A stretch of DNA of 18,682 bases, taken from an uncultured Oscillospiraceae bacterium (GTDB taxonomy: Bacteria > Bacillota > Clostridia > Oscillospirales > Oscillospiraceae). The notes beneath the pieces are model-generated. The model was given only the letters and a program-made list of their open reading frames with translations. It had not been told where the DNA came from and made no database searches. How positions within the stretch are numbered: the stretch's first letter is position 1; the number at the start of each line of letters is the position of its first letter. This document shows positions 1 to 7,398 of this stretch, piece by piece. Made by a program: the position numbers and the translations under genes. The stretch covers positions 1 through 18,682 of the forward strand of contig CAJULD010000048.1 in assembly GCA_910587505.1 (NCBI GenBank), given 5' to 3'.

Positions 1-2395
1 CGGACTCGTAGATCTTCCGGTCATAGTAGCTGGCCAGGAACTTGCCCGCGTCGTCGCGGCTGAAGCCGAAGGTCATCTGAGTCAGATCGTTGGTGCCGAA
101 GGAGAAGAACTCCGCCTCCCTGGCGATGTCGTCGGCGGTGAGGGCCGCGCGGGGAATCTCGATCATGGTGCCCACCTTGTAGGTCATGTCGCTGCCGGCC
201 TCTTCAATCAGGCGCCTGGCCACCTTATCGATGGTCTTCTTGACGTAGGCCAGCTCGCGGGCCTCGCCCACCAGCGGAACCATAATCTCCGGGGTAATCC
301 GCCACGCCGGACGGCGGCTGCGGACCGCCAGAGCGGCCTTGATAATGGCGGCGGTCTGCATCTTGGCGATTTCCGGATAGGTGATGTCCAGACGGCAGCC
401 GCGGTGGCCCATCATGGGGTTGAACTCGTGGAGGTTGTCGATGGTGGCGCGCAGGTGCTCCTCGGTGAGCTTCATCTCCTTGGCCAGTGCCTTGATGTCC
501 GCGTCCTCGGTGGGAAGGAACTCGTGGAGGGGCGGGTCGAGGAGGCGGATGGTGACAGGCTTGCCCATCATGGCTTCGTAGATCTCCTCAAAGTCCTTCT
601 GCTGCATGGGCTCCAGCTTGGCCAGGGCCTTCTCCCGCTGCTCCACGGTGTCGGAGACGATCATCTCCCGGATGGCGGCGATGCGCTCGGGGTCAAAGAA
701 CATATGCTCGGTGCGGCACAATCCCACGCCTTCCGCGCCGAAATTCTTTGCCTGACGGGCGTCCTTGGGGGTGTCGGCGTTGGTGCGGACCTGGAGATCC
801 CGGAACTTGTCCGCCCAATTCATAATGCGCTCAAACTCGCCGGAAATCCTGGCCTCGGCGGTGTGGAGGCGCTCGCCGTAAATGTTGCCGGTGGAACCGT
901 CCAGGCTGATCCAGTCACCCTCCTTGTACTCCTTGCCGCCCAGAGTGAACTTCTTGTTGGCCTCGTCCATTACGATGTCGCCGCAGCCGGAGACGCAGCA
1001 GGTGCCCATGCCCCTCGCCACCACGGCCGCGTGGCTGGTCATGCCGCCGCGGACGGTCAGGATGCCGCGGGCAAAGTGCATGCCCTCGATATCCTCGGGG
1101 CTGGTCTCCAGACGGACCAGGATCACCTTGTGGCCCTTGTCCACCCACTCCACCACGTCGTCGGCGGTGAAGACGATCTGACCGGCGGCAGCGCCGGGGG
1201 AGGCGGCCAGGCCCTGTCCAATGGGAGTCACCCGGTCCAGCTCCTCCTTGGGGAAGGTGGGATGCAGCAGAGAATCCAGGCTCTTCGGATCGATCATGCC
1301 GACGGCTTCTTCCTCGCTGATCATGCCCTCATCCACCAGGTCGCAGGCGATCTTCAGGGCGGCGGCGGCGGTGCGCTTGCCGTTGCGGGTCTGAAGCATG
1401 AACAGCTTCTTGTTCTCAATGGTGAACTCCATGTCCTGCATGTCGCGGTAGTGGTACTCCAGCTTGCTGGAAATATCCACAAACTGCTGATAGGCCTCCG
1501 GCATGACTTCCGCCAGCTGGTCGATGGTCTGGGGCGTGCGCACGCCGGCCACCACGTCCTCGCCCTGGGCGTTCATCAGGAATTCACCGAACAGCTTCTT
1601 CTCACCGGTGGCGGGGTTGCGGGTAAAGGCCACGCCGGTACCGGAGGTGTCGCCCATATTGCCGAAGACCATCTCCTGCACGTTGACGGCGGTACCCCAG
1701 GAGGAGGGAATGTCGTTCATACGGCGGTAGTAGATGGCACGGGGGTTATCCCAGCTGCGGAAGACGGCGCGGACCGCGCCCATGAGCTGCTCGCGGGCAT
1801 CCTGGGGGAAGTCCTCGCCAATCTTCTCCCGATACTCGTCCTTGAACTGCTCGGCCAGCTCCCGGAGATCCTTGGCGGTCAGCTCGGTATCCAGCTTCAC
1901 GTTCCGCCTGGCCTTCATCTCGTCGATGAGCTCCTCAAAGTGCTTTTTGCTGACCTCCATGACCACGTCGGAGTACATCTGGATAAACCGGCGGTAGGAG
2001 TCATACGCGAAGCGGGGGTTGCGGGTCTTCCTGGCGAAAGCCTCCACCACCTCGTCGTTAAGGCCCAGGTTCAGAATGGTATCCATCATACCGGGCATAG
2101 AGGCCCGCGCGCCGGAACGGACGGAAACCAGCAGCGGATTGTTCAGGTCGCCGAACTTCTTGCCGGTCATATCCTCCAGCTGGGCCATATACTCCATAAT
2201 CTCGTCCTGGATCTCGGCGTTGATGGAGCGGCCGTCCTGGTAATACTGGGTGCACGCCTCGGTGGTGATGGTGAAGCCACGGGGCACGGGCATGCCCAGA
2301 TTGGTCATCTCGGCCAGATTGGCTCCCTTGCCGCCCAGCAGCTCACGCATGTGTCCATTGCCTTCGGAAAAAAGATAGACAAACTTTTTGCTCAC
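1..2395 (-). CDS. ppdK: Pyruvate, phosphate dikinase (partial, C-terminus outside window)
   Basis: Interconverts pyruvate + ATP + Pi and PEP + AMP + PPi in the cytosol; in anaerobes it often runs in the glycolytic, ATP-forming direction. About 798 codons are visible and the gene runs off the left edge. The family is usually about 875 residues, so the last ~75, which should include the catalytic Cys near residue 831, are missing. The phosphohistidine motif GGMTSHAAVVARGMG is clear, and its His falls at residue 455, the same number as in the Clostridium symbiosum enzyme. The last visible segment (FFSFGTNDLTQMTFGFSRDD) is typical of the PEP/pyruvate domain. The start is GTG (MSKKFVYLFSEGNG...), chosen because AGGAGG lies at 2403-2411 with proper spacing and the N-terminus matches the family. 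A monocistronic promoter lies at 2544-2572. Identification is near certain. Confidence 0.97.
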   Translation of the reverse strand, partial: MSKKFVYLFSEGNGHMRELLGGKGANLAEMTNLGMPVPRGFTITTEACTQYYQDGRSINAEIQDEIMEYMAQLEDMTGKKFGDLNNPLLVSVRSGARASMPGMMDTILNLGLNDEVVEAFARKTRNPRFAYDSYRRFIQMYSDVVMEVSKKHFEELIDEMKARRNVKLDTELTAKDLRELAEQFKDEYREKIGEDFPQDAREQLMGAVRAVFRSWDNPRAIYYRRMNDIPSSWGTAVNVQEMVFGNMGDTSGTGVAFTRNPATGEKKLFGEFLMNAQGEDVVAGVRTPQTIDQLAEVMPEAYQQFVDISSKLEYHYRDMQDMEFTIENKKLFMLQTRNGKRTAAAALKIACDLVDEGMISEEEAVGMIDPKSLDSLLHPTFPKEELDRVTPIGQGLAASPGAAAGQIVFTADDVVEWVDKGHKVILVRLETSPEDIEGMHFARGILTVRGGMTSHAAVVARGMGTCCVSGCGDIVMDEANKKFTLGGKEYKEGDWISLDGSTGNIYGERLHTAEARISGEFERIMNWADKFRDLQVRTNADTPKDARQAKNFGAEGVGLCRTEHMFFDPERIAAIREMIVSDTVEQREKALAKLEPMQQKDFEEIYEAMMGKPVTIRLLDPPLHEFLPTEDADIKALAKEMKLTEEHLRATIDNLHEFNPMMGHRGCRLDITYPEIAKMQTAAIIKAALAVRSRRPAWRITPEIMVPLVGEARELAYVKKTIDKVARRLIEEAGSDMTYKVGTMIEIPRAALTADDIAREAEFFSFGTNDLTQMTFGFSRDDAGKFLASYYDRKIYES

Positions 2396-2436
2396 GGGTA
2401 AACATCCTCCTGTATGAAATTGAATTTTTCCATCTC

Positions 2437-2521
2437 AGAATCTGTATTCATAACCGAGGGACGCAGAATGGCGGGAAAAAGGCCGGCCGGACGGCGTTCA
2501 ACGGTTGTGAATACAGGTTCT
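2437..2521 (-). repeat. Imperfect 20-bp inverted repeat in the ppdK leader
   Basis: Arm 2437-2456 (agaatctgtattcataaccg) and arm 2502-2521 are reverse complements at 18 of 20 positions, separated by 45 bp that include GGCCGGCCGG. It lies wholly inside the predicted ppdK leader, between promoter and ribosome site. It could be an RNA hairpin or a looped operator. Both mismatches become G-U pairs if the plus strand is transcribed, and A-C mismatches in the ppdK mRNA. Function unknown. Confidence 0.6.
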
Positions 2522-2543
2522 CAGTTTGCGGATTGCGTCCTTT

Positions 2544-2572
2544 ATTATAGAAGGGATACCGGCGCTTTGCAA
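2544..2572 (-). promoter_or_regulatory. Sigma-A promoter of ppdK
   Basis: On the minus strand TTGCAA (2567-2572), a 17-bp spacer and a perfect TATAAT (2544-2549). Transcription would begin near 2537, giving a leader of about 140 nt before the GTG start. Confidence 0.75.
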
Positions 2573-2653
2573 GAGGTTTCTGCCAATTTTTCGGGAAAAT
2601 TTCATGATTTTTATTACCGGCAACGTTTTCTATATTCTTTTTTCCGGTTCCTG

Positions 2654-2683
2654 TTGATTTTCTCCCGGCGGTTGTGATAAAAT
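2654..2683 (+). promoter_or_regulatory. Extended -10 promoter of holB
   Basis: TTGATT (2654-2659), 18-bp spacer, then TAAAAT (2678-2683) preceded by TG at 2675-2676, giving an extended -10 element. It lies about 65 bp upstream of the holB start and diverges from the ppdK promoter. Confidence 0.65.
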
Positions 2684-2746
2684 AGATTTGATTTTGCATC
2701 TGTTCCGCCTGTTTCTGCGGAACGGCACAGAAGGGAGGCGGCTTCC

Positions 2747-3592
2747 ATGGCTGCGCAGACCCGTCCGGCAATCCCCGGCGAACCTCATCTGACCCGGCAG
2801 ATCCGGGAGGCGGCGCGGCGGGGCACGCTGGGCCACGCCGCCGTCCTCAGCGGACAGGGAGATCTGACCGCGGCTGCCCGCTTTCTGGCGGCGGCCTTTC
2901 AGTGCCGGGGGGAAGACCGGCCCTGCGGGGCGTGTCCCGACTGCCGGAAAATCATGCGGGACATCCATCCGGACGTCGTTACCGTGACGGACCCGGACCA
3001 CAGGAACGTATCGGTGGAGGTGCTGCGGGGCGTGGTGTCCGGCGCCAGCGTCCTGCCCAACGAGGGACGGCGGAAGGTGTATATTTTTCCAGACTGCGCC
3101 CTGCTGGACGGCAAGGCCCAGAACGTACTGCTGAAGGTGGTGGAGGACGGCCCGCCCCACGCGGCCTTCCTCTTCTGCGCCGCCAACAGCGCCTCGCTGC
3201 TGCCCACCATCCGCAGCCGGACCATGGAGTGGAAGCTGTCGCCCCCCCCGGACAGGCAGGAGGCGGACGAGCGGGCCCGGCAGCTGTGCGAGGCCATCTG
3301 CTCCGGCCAGGCGGGCGAGCTGGCCGCCTGCTGCGCTCAGCTGGAAAGCAGCCGGATCTCCCGGGAGGAGCTCAGATCCCTGCTCTCCGGCGCGCGGGAC
3401 CTGACGGTCGCCGCCCTGGCCGCCGCATGCACCGGACAGGGGGACGGCCCGGCGGTCAGAATGGCGGAAAAAATGGGAAAATACAGGCTCTCCGCCGCCG
3501 CGGAAAGCCTGGGCCGGTTTACCCGGCAGTGCGGCTACAATATTGGCACGGGGCATCTGCTGGGAGCTCTGGCGGTGGAGCTGGGGAGATGA
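2747..3592 (+). CDS. holB: DNA polymerase III subunit delta' (clamp-loader subunit)
   Basis: 281 residues. Non-catalytic AAA+-like subunit of the clamp loader that places the beta sliding clamp on primed DNA. Seen: a degenerate P-loop (SGQGDLTAAA, residues 35-44, no GKT), as expected for delta'; a zinc-module Cys set C53, C60, C63, C66 (RPCGACPDCRK); the conserved AQNVLLKVVEDGP stretch near 125-137; and TIRSRT at 154-159 where the family normally has SRC. The C-terminal third is divergent and somewhat short. ATG is supported by GGGAGG about 10 nt upstream. yaaT follows, which is the usual Firmicutes neighbour. The upstream tmk/yaaQ genes often found with it are absent; here the gene starts a unit with its own promoter. 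Confidence 0.88.
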   Translation: MAAQTRPAIPGEPHLTRQIREAARRGTLGHAAVLSGQGDLTAAARFLAAAFQCRGEDRPCGACPDCRKIMRDIHPDVVTVTDPDHRNVSVEVLRGVVSGASVLPNEGRRKVYIFPDCALLDGKAQNVLLKVVEDGPPHAAFLFCAANSASLLPTIRSRTMEWKLSPPPDRQEADERARQLCEAICSGQAGELAACCAQLESSRISREELRSLLSGARDLTVAALAAACTGQGDGPAVRMAEKMGKYRLSAAAESLGRFTRQCGYNIGTGHLLGALAVELGR

Positions 3593-3897
3593 ATTTTCCC
3601 TGCCGCCTCTTCGGGGCGGCGTGGACCTCCCGCATCGGCTGGACAGCGTTTATCAGAGGTACGGAAGCGGCATCACGAAACGCGGACGGAACCAGAGGAA
3701 GCAGTCGGTACATGAAAAGCCCTGTCCGCGAAATGGAAAAGGGTAAAACACAACGGCGATTGAAAAGTTTGCGTTGATCTGCAAGCACTGTAAGGTATCG
3801 GCGGACTGTCTGCCGGGGCGCGAAGCCCCTGGGGCAGCAACCGGAAACAACTACCGTTTGCGGCCGGAGGCCGCAGAGAAAAGAGGAATTAAAAGCT
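3593..3897 (+). other. Non-coding leader between holB and yaaT, with two hairpins
   Basis: 305 bp with no convincing gene. Two hairpins lie near the end. The first (3811-3836) has an outer TGCC/GGCA stem, a 3-nt bulge and an inner GGGGC/GCCCC stem. The second (3859-3875) is a 7-bp TGCGGCC/GGCCGCA stem with a GGA loop, directly before the AAGAGGA ribosome site of yaaT. Neither is followed by a T-run, so they do not look like terminators. I see no good promoter. The spacing is unusual for a pair that is normally tightly linked. Confidence 0.5.
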
Positions 3898-5148
3898 ATG
3901 GCAGAAGTAATCAGCGTCCGTTTCCGGGGCGGAAACAAGGACTACTACTTTGACCCCCACGGGCTTTCGGTGGAGCCGAATGCCTATGTGGTGGTGGAGA
4001 CCGCCCAGGGGATGGAATACGCCCGCTGCGTGGAGGGAAACCACCAGGTCCCCGACCAGTCCGTCGTCCAGCCTCTGCGCCCCGTGGTGCGCATCGCCAC
4101 GGAGAACGACCACCGCTCCGCCGCCTATAACCGGAAGCGGGAAAAGGAAGCCTTCGGCATCTGCGAGAAAAAAATCGCCGCCCATGGGCTGGAGATGAAG
4201 CTGGTCAACGTGGAATGCAGCTTTGAGGGCAACAAGATCATCTTTTTCTTCACTGCCGACGGCCGGGTGGACTTCCGGGAGCTGGTCAAGGACCTGGCTT
4301 CCGTTTTCCGCGCCCGGATCGAGCTCAGGCAGATCGGCGTCCGGGACGAGGCGAAAATGCTGGGAGGGCTGGGCATCTGCGGCAGGCCCCTGTGTTGCAG
4401 CCAGTTTCTGGACGAGTTCATTCCTGTTTCCATCAAAATGGCCAAGACTCAGAGTCTCAGCCTGAATCCCACCAAGATTTCCGGCACCTGCGGGCGGCTG
4501 ATGTGCTGCCTGAAATACGAGCAGGCCGCCTATGAGGACGCCGCCGGCCGGATGCCCAGGAACGACAGCTTCGTGGACACTCCCGACGGGCCGGGCAACG
4601 TCAGCGGCGTGGACCTCCTTCAGGAGCAGGTCCAGGTCCGTCTGGACAGCGCTCCGGAGACGCCCAGGCGCTATAAGGCCGCCGAGATCCGCGTCCTGCG
4701 CAACGGCAAGGGCAGCCGGGACGGCATCGAGGTTCCCAGGGAGCGGCCCGCCCGGCTGACCGCCAGGGAGGAGGAAGAGGGCGGCTTCCGCTTTGAACGC
4801 CGGCCCGGAGCGGGCCGCGGTCCCATCGCCGTTCCCTCTGTGCTGTCCGCCGGTCAGCCGGAGGAGGAGGAAGAGCGCCGCTCCGGACGCCGCCGGAACC
4901 GCTTCAAGGGCGGAAAGCCCCGTCCGGACAAGCCCGCTCCCCAGGCGGCCAGGCAGCAGCCCCGCCCGGACAAGCCGGAGCGCGCGCCCAGGGGCGAGAA
5001 GGCGGAAAAGCTCCCCGTCCGTACCGCCACCGACACTACCGCCGAGAAAAAGGCGGCCGCCGACCGCGCCGCCCGCCAGCAGCCTGGTCAGGAGAATAAA
5101 TCCGGCGGCTACAACCGCCGCCGGCCGAGAAGACGGCCGAAGGGTTGA
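3898..5148 (+). CDS. ricT: PSP1-domain protein YaaT/RicT with basic C-terminal tail
   Basis: 416 residues. In Bacillus, RicT (YaaT) forms a complex with RicA and RicF that binds Fe-S clusters, promotes RNase Y-dependent mRNA maturation and affects sporulation and competence. The PSP1 core occupies about residues 1-270. Cluster-ligand cysteines are present in both conserved motifs: CGRPLCC (C161, C166, C167) and CGRLMCC (C198, C203, C204). After about residue 275 comes a low-complexity tail of ~140 residues rich in Arg, Pro, Lys, Glu and Gln, ending YNRRRPRRRPKG and probably disordered. The Bacillus protein is about 275 residues, so the tail is an addition. ATG is supported by AAGAGGA 11 nt upstream. 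It follows holB, its normal partner, and is ended by the terminator at 5352-5382. Confidence 0.93.
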   Translation: MAEVISVRFRGGNKDYYFDPHGLSVEPNAYVVVETAQGMEYARCVEGNHQVPDQSVVQPLRPVVRIATENDHRSAAYNRKREKEAFGICEKKIAAHGLEMKLVNVECSFEGNKIIFFFTADGRVDFRELVKDLASVFRARIELRQIGVRDEAKMLGGLGICGRPLCCSQFLDEFIPVSIKMAKTQSLSLNPTKISGTCGRLMCCLKYEQAAYEDAAGRMPRNDSFVDTPDGPGNVSGVDLLQEQVQVRLDSAPETPRRYKAAEIRVLRNGKGSRDGIEVPRERPARLTAREEEEGGFRFERRPGAGRGPIAVPSVLSAGQPEEEEERRSGRRRNRFKGGKPRPDKPAPQAARQQPRPDKPERAPRGEKAEKLPVRTATDTTAEKKAAADRAARQQPGQENKSGGYNRRRPRRRPKG

Positions 5149-5282
5149 TGCCGCCCCCCTTCCGGGGACGCACTGCCCGAAGTACCCCGGGAGTCCGCCG
5201 CGGCGGTAATGCCTGCCGGTACGGTCCGCGGGCAGGCGCTGTCAGGAGAATCAAACCCGGTTTATTGCAGCGAAAATAAATC
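5149..5282. other. Non-coding spacer after yaaT
   Basis: No gene is supported. It holds short GC-rich dyads, including CCGCCGCGGCGG near 5195-5206 and a GCCTGCC/GGCAGGC stem (5211-5217 with 5231-5237). No function is assigned. Confidence 0.4.
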
Positions 5283-5328
5283 CCCCCCGAAGGGGCAACT
5301 CCCGTGAGGAAGTTGCCCCTTCGGGGGG
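5283..5328 (-). terminator. Perfect 18-bp hairpin, terminator-like on the minus strand
   Basis: Arms 5283-5300 and 5311-5328 are perfectly complementary, with a small inner CC/GG stem closing a GTGA tetraloop. Read on the minus strand it is followed by GATTTATTTTCG, a U-rich stretch; on the plus strand no T-run follows. It could end the transcript of the minus-strand hydrolase, although it is about 380 bp beyond that stop codon. Confidence 0.6.
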
Positions 5329-5351
5329 CCGCAAAACAGGTTATCTGTTCA

Positions 5352-5384
5352 GGCGGCGCTGCTTCGGTTGCGCCGTCTTTTTCC
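5352..5384 (+). terminator. Rho-independent terminator after yaaT (UUCG loop)
   Basis: GGCGGCGCTGC (5352-5362), TTCG loop, then GTTGCGCCGTC (5367-5377), followed by TTTTTCC. The stem has one mismatch and two G-U pairs. It is the first plus-strand terminator after yaaT, about 200 bp past its stop. Confidence 0.75.
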
Positions 5385-5461
5385 TGTGCTTTCGCATGGA
5401 ATTATGGTAATCCGGATAATGACGGCGCTTACCATTGCGCTTCTGTGTGTCAAAAAAGGTA

Positions 5462-5499
5462 GATCGTGCGATGGCCGCATCGAGCGGCCACGCACGATT
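5462..5499. repeat. Hairpin 1 of a tandem pair (15-bp stem, loop ATCGA)
   Basis: Arm 5463-5478 pairs with 5484-5498. The stem is 8 bp, a single bulged A at 5471, then 7 bp; the loop is ATCGA. No T-run follows on either strand, so this is not a simple terminator. It resembles REP-type palindromic intergenic elements. Confidence 0.7.
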
Positions 5500-5501
5500 C
5501 A

Positions 5502-5536
5502 ATTCTACACAGCCACTCGATGTGGCTGTGTAGAAT
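5502..5536. repeat. Hairpin 2 of a tandem pair (perfect 15-bp stem, loop TCGAT)
   Basis: attctacacagccac (5502-5516) and gtggctgtgtagaat (5522-5536) are exact reverse complements. The loop TCGAT is the reverse complement of the ATCGA loop of hairpin 1. The two hairpins are only 2-3 bases apart. Confidence 0.75.
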
Positions 5537-5707
5537 CCACGACGCTCGCTTTGCGTAAAGTGTTTTCCCCCGTGGGCCGGCTCAGTGCTAAAAGCACCGC
5601 TCCAACGGCTTTCTCCCCTTGACTTCCCAGGCCAATTTGTTTGACAAACTTACACCGTTTTCTGTTCGTCCTCCGAACAATCTGTTTTGGTCTGCTGACT
5701 ACTCCAA
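5537..5707. other. AT-richer intergenic tract, probably part of a dispersed element with the two hairpins
   Basis: No gene is supported. The composition is noticeably less GC-rich than the flanks. It contains a TGTTCG/CGAACA hairpin (5663-5668 with 5674-5679) and GTTTG-A-CAAAC. From memory only, similar intergenic text recurs in gut clostridial genomes and is sometimes mis-annotated as small proteins; I could not check this. Confidence 0.35.
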
Positions 5708-6619
5708 TCATTTTATGGCTGTCTGCTGATCCTGGTAAAGCGGATTGGTCAAAATCTCTGCACCATCCCCGACAAACGCTCTGGCTGCATCCTGGTCGTC
5801 CTGCAAATGCCACATAAACCAGGCAGTCACATAGCCGTCCGCAGAATACAGCATTTTCCCGTGGTCCATGCCGGGGCGCAGGGCCCTGATGGCGCCGGCG
5901 GGTATCACCTCGGAAAGGCTCTTCACTCCGTCCGGGGTGATTACATCGTTTTCAGCGGCGGCCAGTATCAAAGTCGGGGCGGTCATTTTGCCGGGGTCGT
6001 AGTTCAGCCCGATAGCCATCGCCAGCGCCCACCCGGTGGGGGACAAACTGACGGCGCAGGTATACAGCCCGCCGTGGGGCTGTTCACTGACTGCGTTGAA
6101 CACCGCCACGCCGCCCTGGGAGTGGCCGGATATGCCAATGTGTTCCGTGTCCACCTTCTGATAAAATACACTGTCCGGGTCGCTGTTCTGCTCCAGCAGC
6201 CAGACCAGGGTGGCCTCGGCGGAGGCTCCGGTGCAGGTGCTGGGGTCCTCGTTGCCCAGTACGATAAAACCCCAGGAGGCCAGGTGCTTAAACAGCGCCT
6301 TATATTTGGAGGCGGCCACTCCGGTGCCGTTGGCGAACACCACCACAGGCCAGGAGTCCTCTCCCGTTTCCAGGCCGGCAGGGTAGAACGCCTCAAACTT
6401 TTTCCAATCCCCAGGGGCCTCCGCTTCGGTGTACTTCACCTCATACGCGCCCATGGATAAGTATTTGGACTCGATTGCTCCGCCTGTGTCCACGGTTTTT
6501 GTGTAGTTGCCCGGAACGAAAGGCTTCATGGAGAGACAAATCAAAAGAGCCGCAAGCAATGCAATCAGAATCAGAAGGATGATCCCCACGGCCTTCAGGA
6601 TTTTCAATACCAGCTTCAT
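5708..6619 (-). CDS. Membrane-anchored alpha/beta hydrolase (lipase/esterase-like)
   Basis: 303 residues. Residues 5-30 form one hydrophobic segment (VLKILKAVGIILLILIALLA) preceded by Lys, most likely an uncleaved anchor with the enzyme outside the membrane. The catalytic domain shows the nucleophile elbow GHSQGG (S167), an oxyanion-type strand PVVVFANGTG (91-100), a probable acid in ENDVITPD (D225) and the His in MDHGKML (H253). The fold group includes dienelactone hydrolase and PET hydrolase-like esterases; the substrate cannot be told from sequence. The start ATG is preceded by a weak GAGG site 12 nt away. It diverges from a TetR-type gene 126 bp away and probably shares its operator. Gene content suggests an inducible detoxification or ester-cleaving function; that is inference. 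Confidence 0.88.
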   Translation of the reverse strand: MKLVLKILKAVGIILLILIALLAALLICLSMKPFVPGNYTKTVDTGGAIESKYLSMGAYEVKYTEAEAPGDWKKFEAFYPAGLETGEDSWPVVVFANGTGVAASKYKALFKHLASWGFIVLGNEDPSTCTGASAEATLVWLLEQNSDPDSVFYQKVDTEHIGISGHSQGGVAVFNAVSEQPHGGLYTCAVSLSPTGWALAMAIGLNYDPGKMTAPTLILAAAENDVITPDGVKSLSEVIPAGAIRALRPGMDHGKMLYSADGYVTAWFMWHLQDDQDAARAFVGDGAEILTNPLYQDQQTAIK

Positions 6620-6648
6620 AATACTTCAAAGCCTCACTTTGTCCTTCC

Positions 6649-6677
6649 TTGACAGGTTTCATTTTATATGCTATGAT
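6649..6677 (+). promoter_or_regulatory. Sigma-A promoter of the TetR-family gene
   Basis: Consensus TTGACA (6649-6654), exactly 17 bp, then TATGAT (6672-6677). The expected start of transcription near 6684 falls inside the palindrome 6682-6702, which suggests autoregulation. Confidence 0.8.
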
Positions 6678-6692
6678 TTGATACAATCGTAA
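6663..6692 (-). promoter_or_regulatory. Candidate promoter of the hydrolase gene
   Basis: On the minus strand TTACGA (6687-6692), 18-bp spacer, TATAAA (6663-6668). The -35 element lies within the palindrome at 6682-6702, so repressor binding would block it. Confidence 0.5.
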
Positions 6693-6702
6693 CAGCATTG
6701 TA
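6682..6702. promoter_or_regulatory. Candidate TetR-family operator
   Basis: TACAAT (6682-6687) and ATTGTA (6697-6702) form an inverted repeat around 9 bp. It overlaps the -35 of the hydrolase promoter and the start point of the tetR promoter. A direct repeat GTAACAGC (6689 and about 6705) overlaps it. The location fits control of both divergent genes by the repressor; binding is inferred. Confidence 0.55.
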
Positions 6703-6745
6703 AGTGTAACAGCGAAAATCAAGAATGTCAACGGAGGCAGTATAA

Positions 6746-7270
6746 ATGGAACAAAAGGCGAAAAATGTTTCACCGTTCAGCAACAAGAGCCGCAATGCTT
6801 ATGTGGTGGAGCACCTTACCGGTTCCATGCTGGCCCTGCTGGAGGAAAAGCCCATTGCGGAAATTTCCATCAGCGAGCTGTGCGGCATGGCCGGGGTGGG
6901 ACGGACATCTTTCTACCGCAATTATTCGGACAAAGAAGATATTATCAAGGCATACGTTGAGCGCTTATTTCAGGATTGGGCGGTTCAATGCAAGGAGGCA
7001 CCTGACCTCCCCGTGAGAGAAATCGTGCGGATTGTGTTTTCTCACTTTGAGGCAAACCGGGATTTTTACAGCCTGCTGAACAAAAGAGGATTGGTTTATC
7101 TTTTCAAAGACATTATTTTGGACTTGTGCGGTTTCAATCCAGATCAGGAAATGGTCGCCGCTTATTCATCTTCTTATGTCGGGTTCTTTTTGTATGGCTG
7201 GATTGAGGTCTGGTTCCGGCGGGGCATGAAGGACACAGCGGAAGAATTGACAGCCTGCCTTCCACAATAA
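6746..7270 (+). CDS. TetR/AcrR-family transcriptional regulator
   Basis: 174 residues. N-terminal TetR DNA-binding domain with the helix-turn-helix at about residues 39-61 (ISISELCGMAGVGRTSFYRN, then YSDKEDII), the usual TetR signature. The C-terminal ligand domain (about 75-174) is short and ends with aromatic helices (GFFLYGWIEVWFRRGM), like the small clostridial TetR group that has a TetR_C-type tail. The start ATG has GGAGG (6733-6737) at good spacing. It diverges from the alpha/beta hydrolase, and the palindrome between them is the likely operator. Ligand unknown; the hydrolase substrate or product is an obvious candidate. A strong terminator follows. Confidence 0.9.
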   Translation: MEQKAKNVSPFSNKSRNAYVVEHLTGSMLALLEEKPIAEISISELCGMAGVGRTSFYRNYSDKEDIIKAYVERLFQDWAVQCKEAPDLPVREIVRIVFSHFEANRDFYSLLNKRGLVYLFKDIILDLCGFNPDQEMVAAYSSSYVGFFLYGWIEVWFRRGMKDTAEELTACLPQ

Positions 7271-7298
7271 GAACCTCATCAGGGGAATCACGCAGCCC

Positions 7299-7352
7299 AC
7301 AGCCGGTTTTCCGCAGCAATCGGAAAGCGGGCTGTTGCATTTTTCTCTTTTT
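7299..7352 (+). terminator. Rho-independent terminator after the TetR-family gene
   Basis: A 15-bp stem (7299-7313 with 7321-7335) with one G-G mismatch and one G-U pair, a 7-nt loop, then TGCATTTTTCTCTTTTT. The T-run overlaps the nadE promoter. Confidence 0.85.
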
Positions 7353-7363
7353 GGGGGTACAAT
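7335..7363 (+). promoter_or_regulatory. Promoter of nadE
   Basis: TTGCAT (7335-7340), 17 bp, TACAAT (7358-7363). It begins in the last base of the upstream terminator stem, so termination and initiation are packed together. The start of translation is 36 bp downstream of the -10. Confidence 0.7.
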
Positions 7364-7398
7364 AACGGCAACAGGATTGAACAGGGAGGTTTCTGCTT

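Noticed and set aside
404..2401. 665-codon open frame on the plus strand
   Set aside because: Lies antisense to ppdK, has repetitive Gly/Leu/His/Val composition typical of the reverse frame of a GC-rich gene, and no ribosome site.
5368..5813. Small open frames in both directions across the tandem hairpins
   Set aside because: They begin in a terminator or inside the hydrolase gene, read through both hairpins and lack ribosome sites; probably translations of a non-coding repeat.
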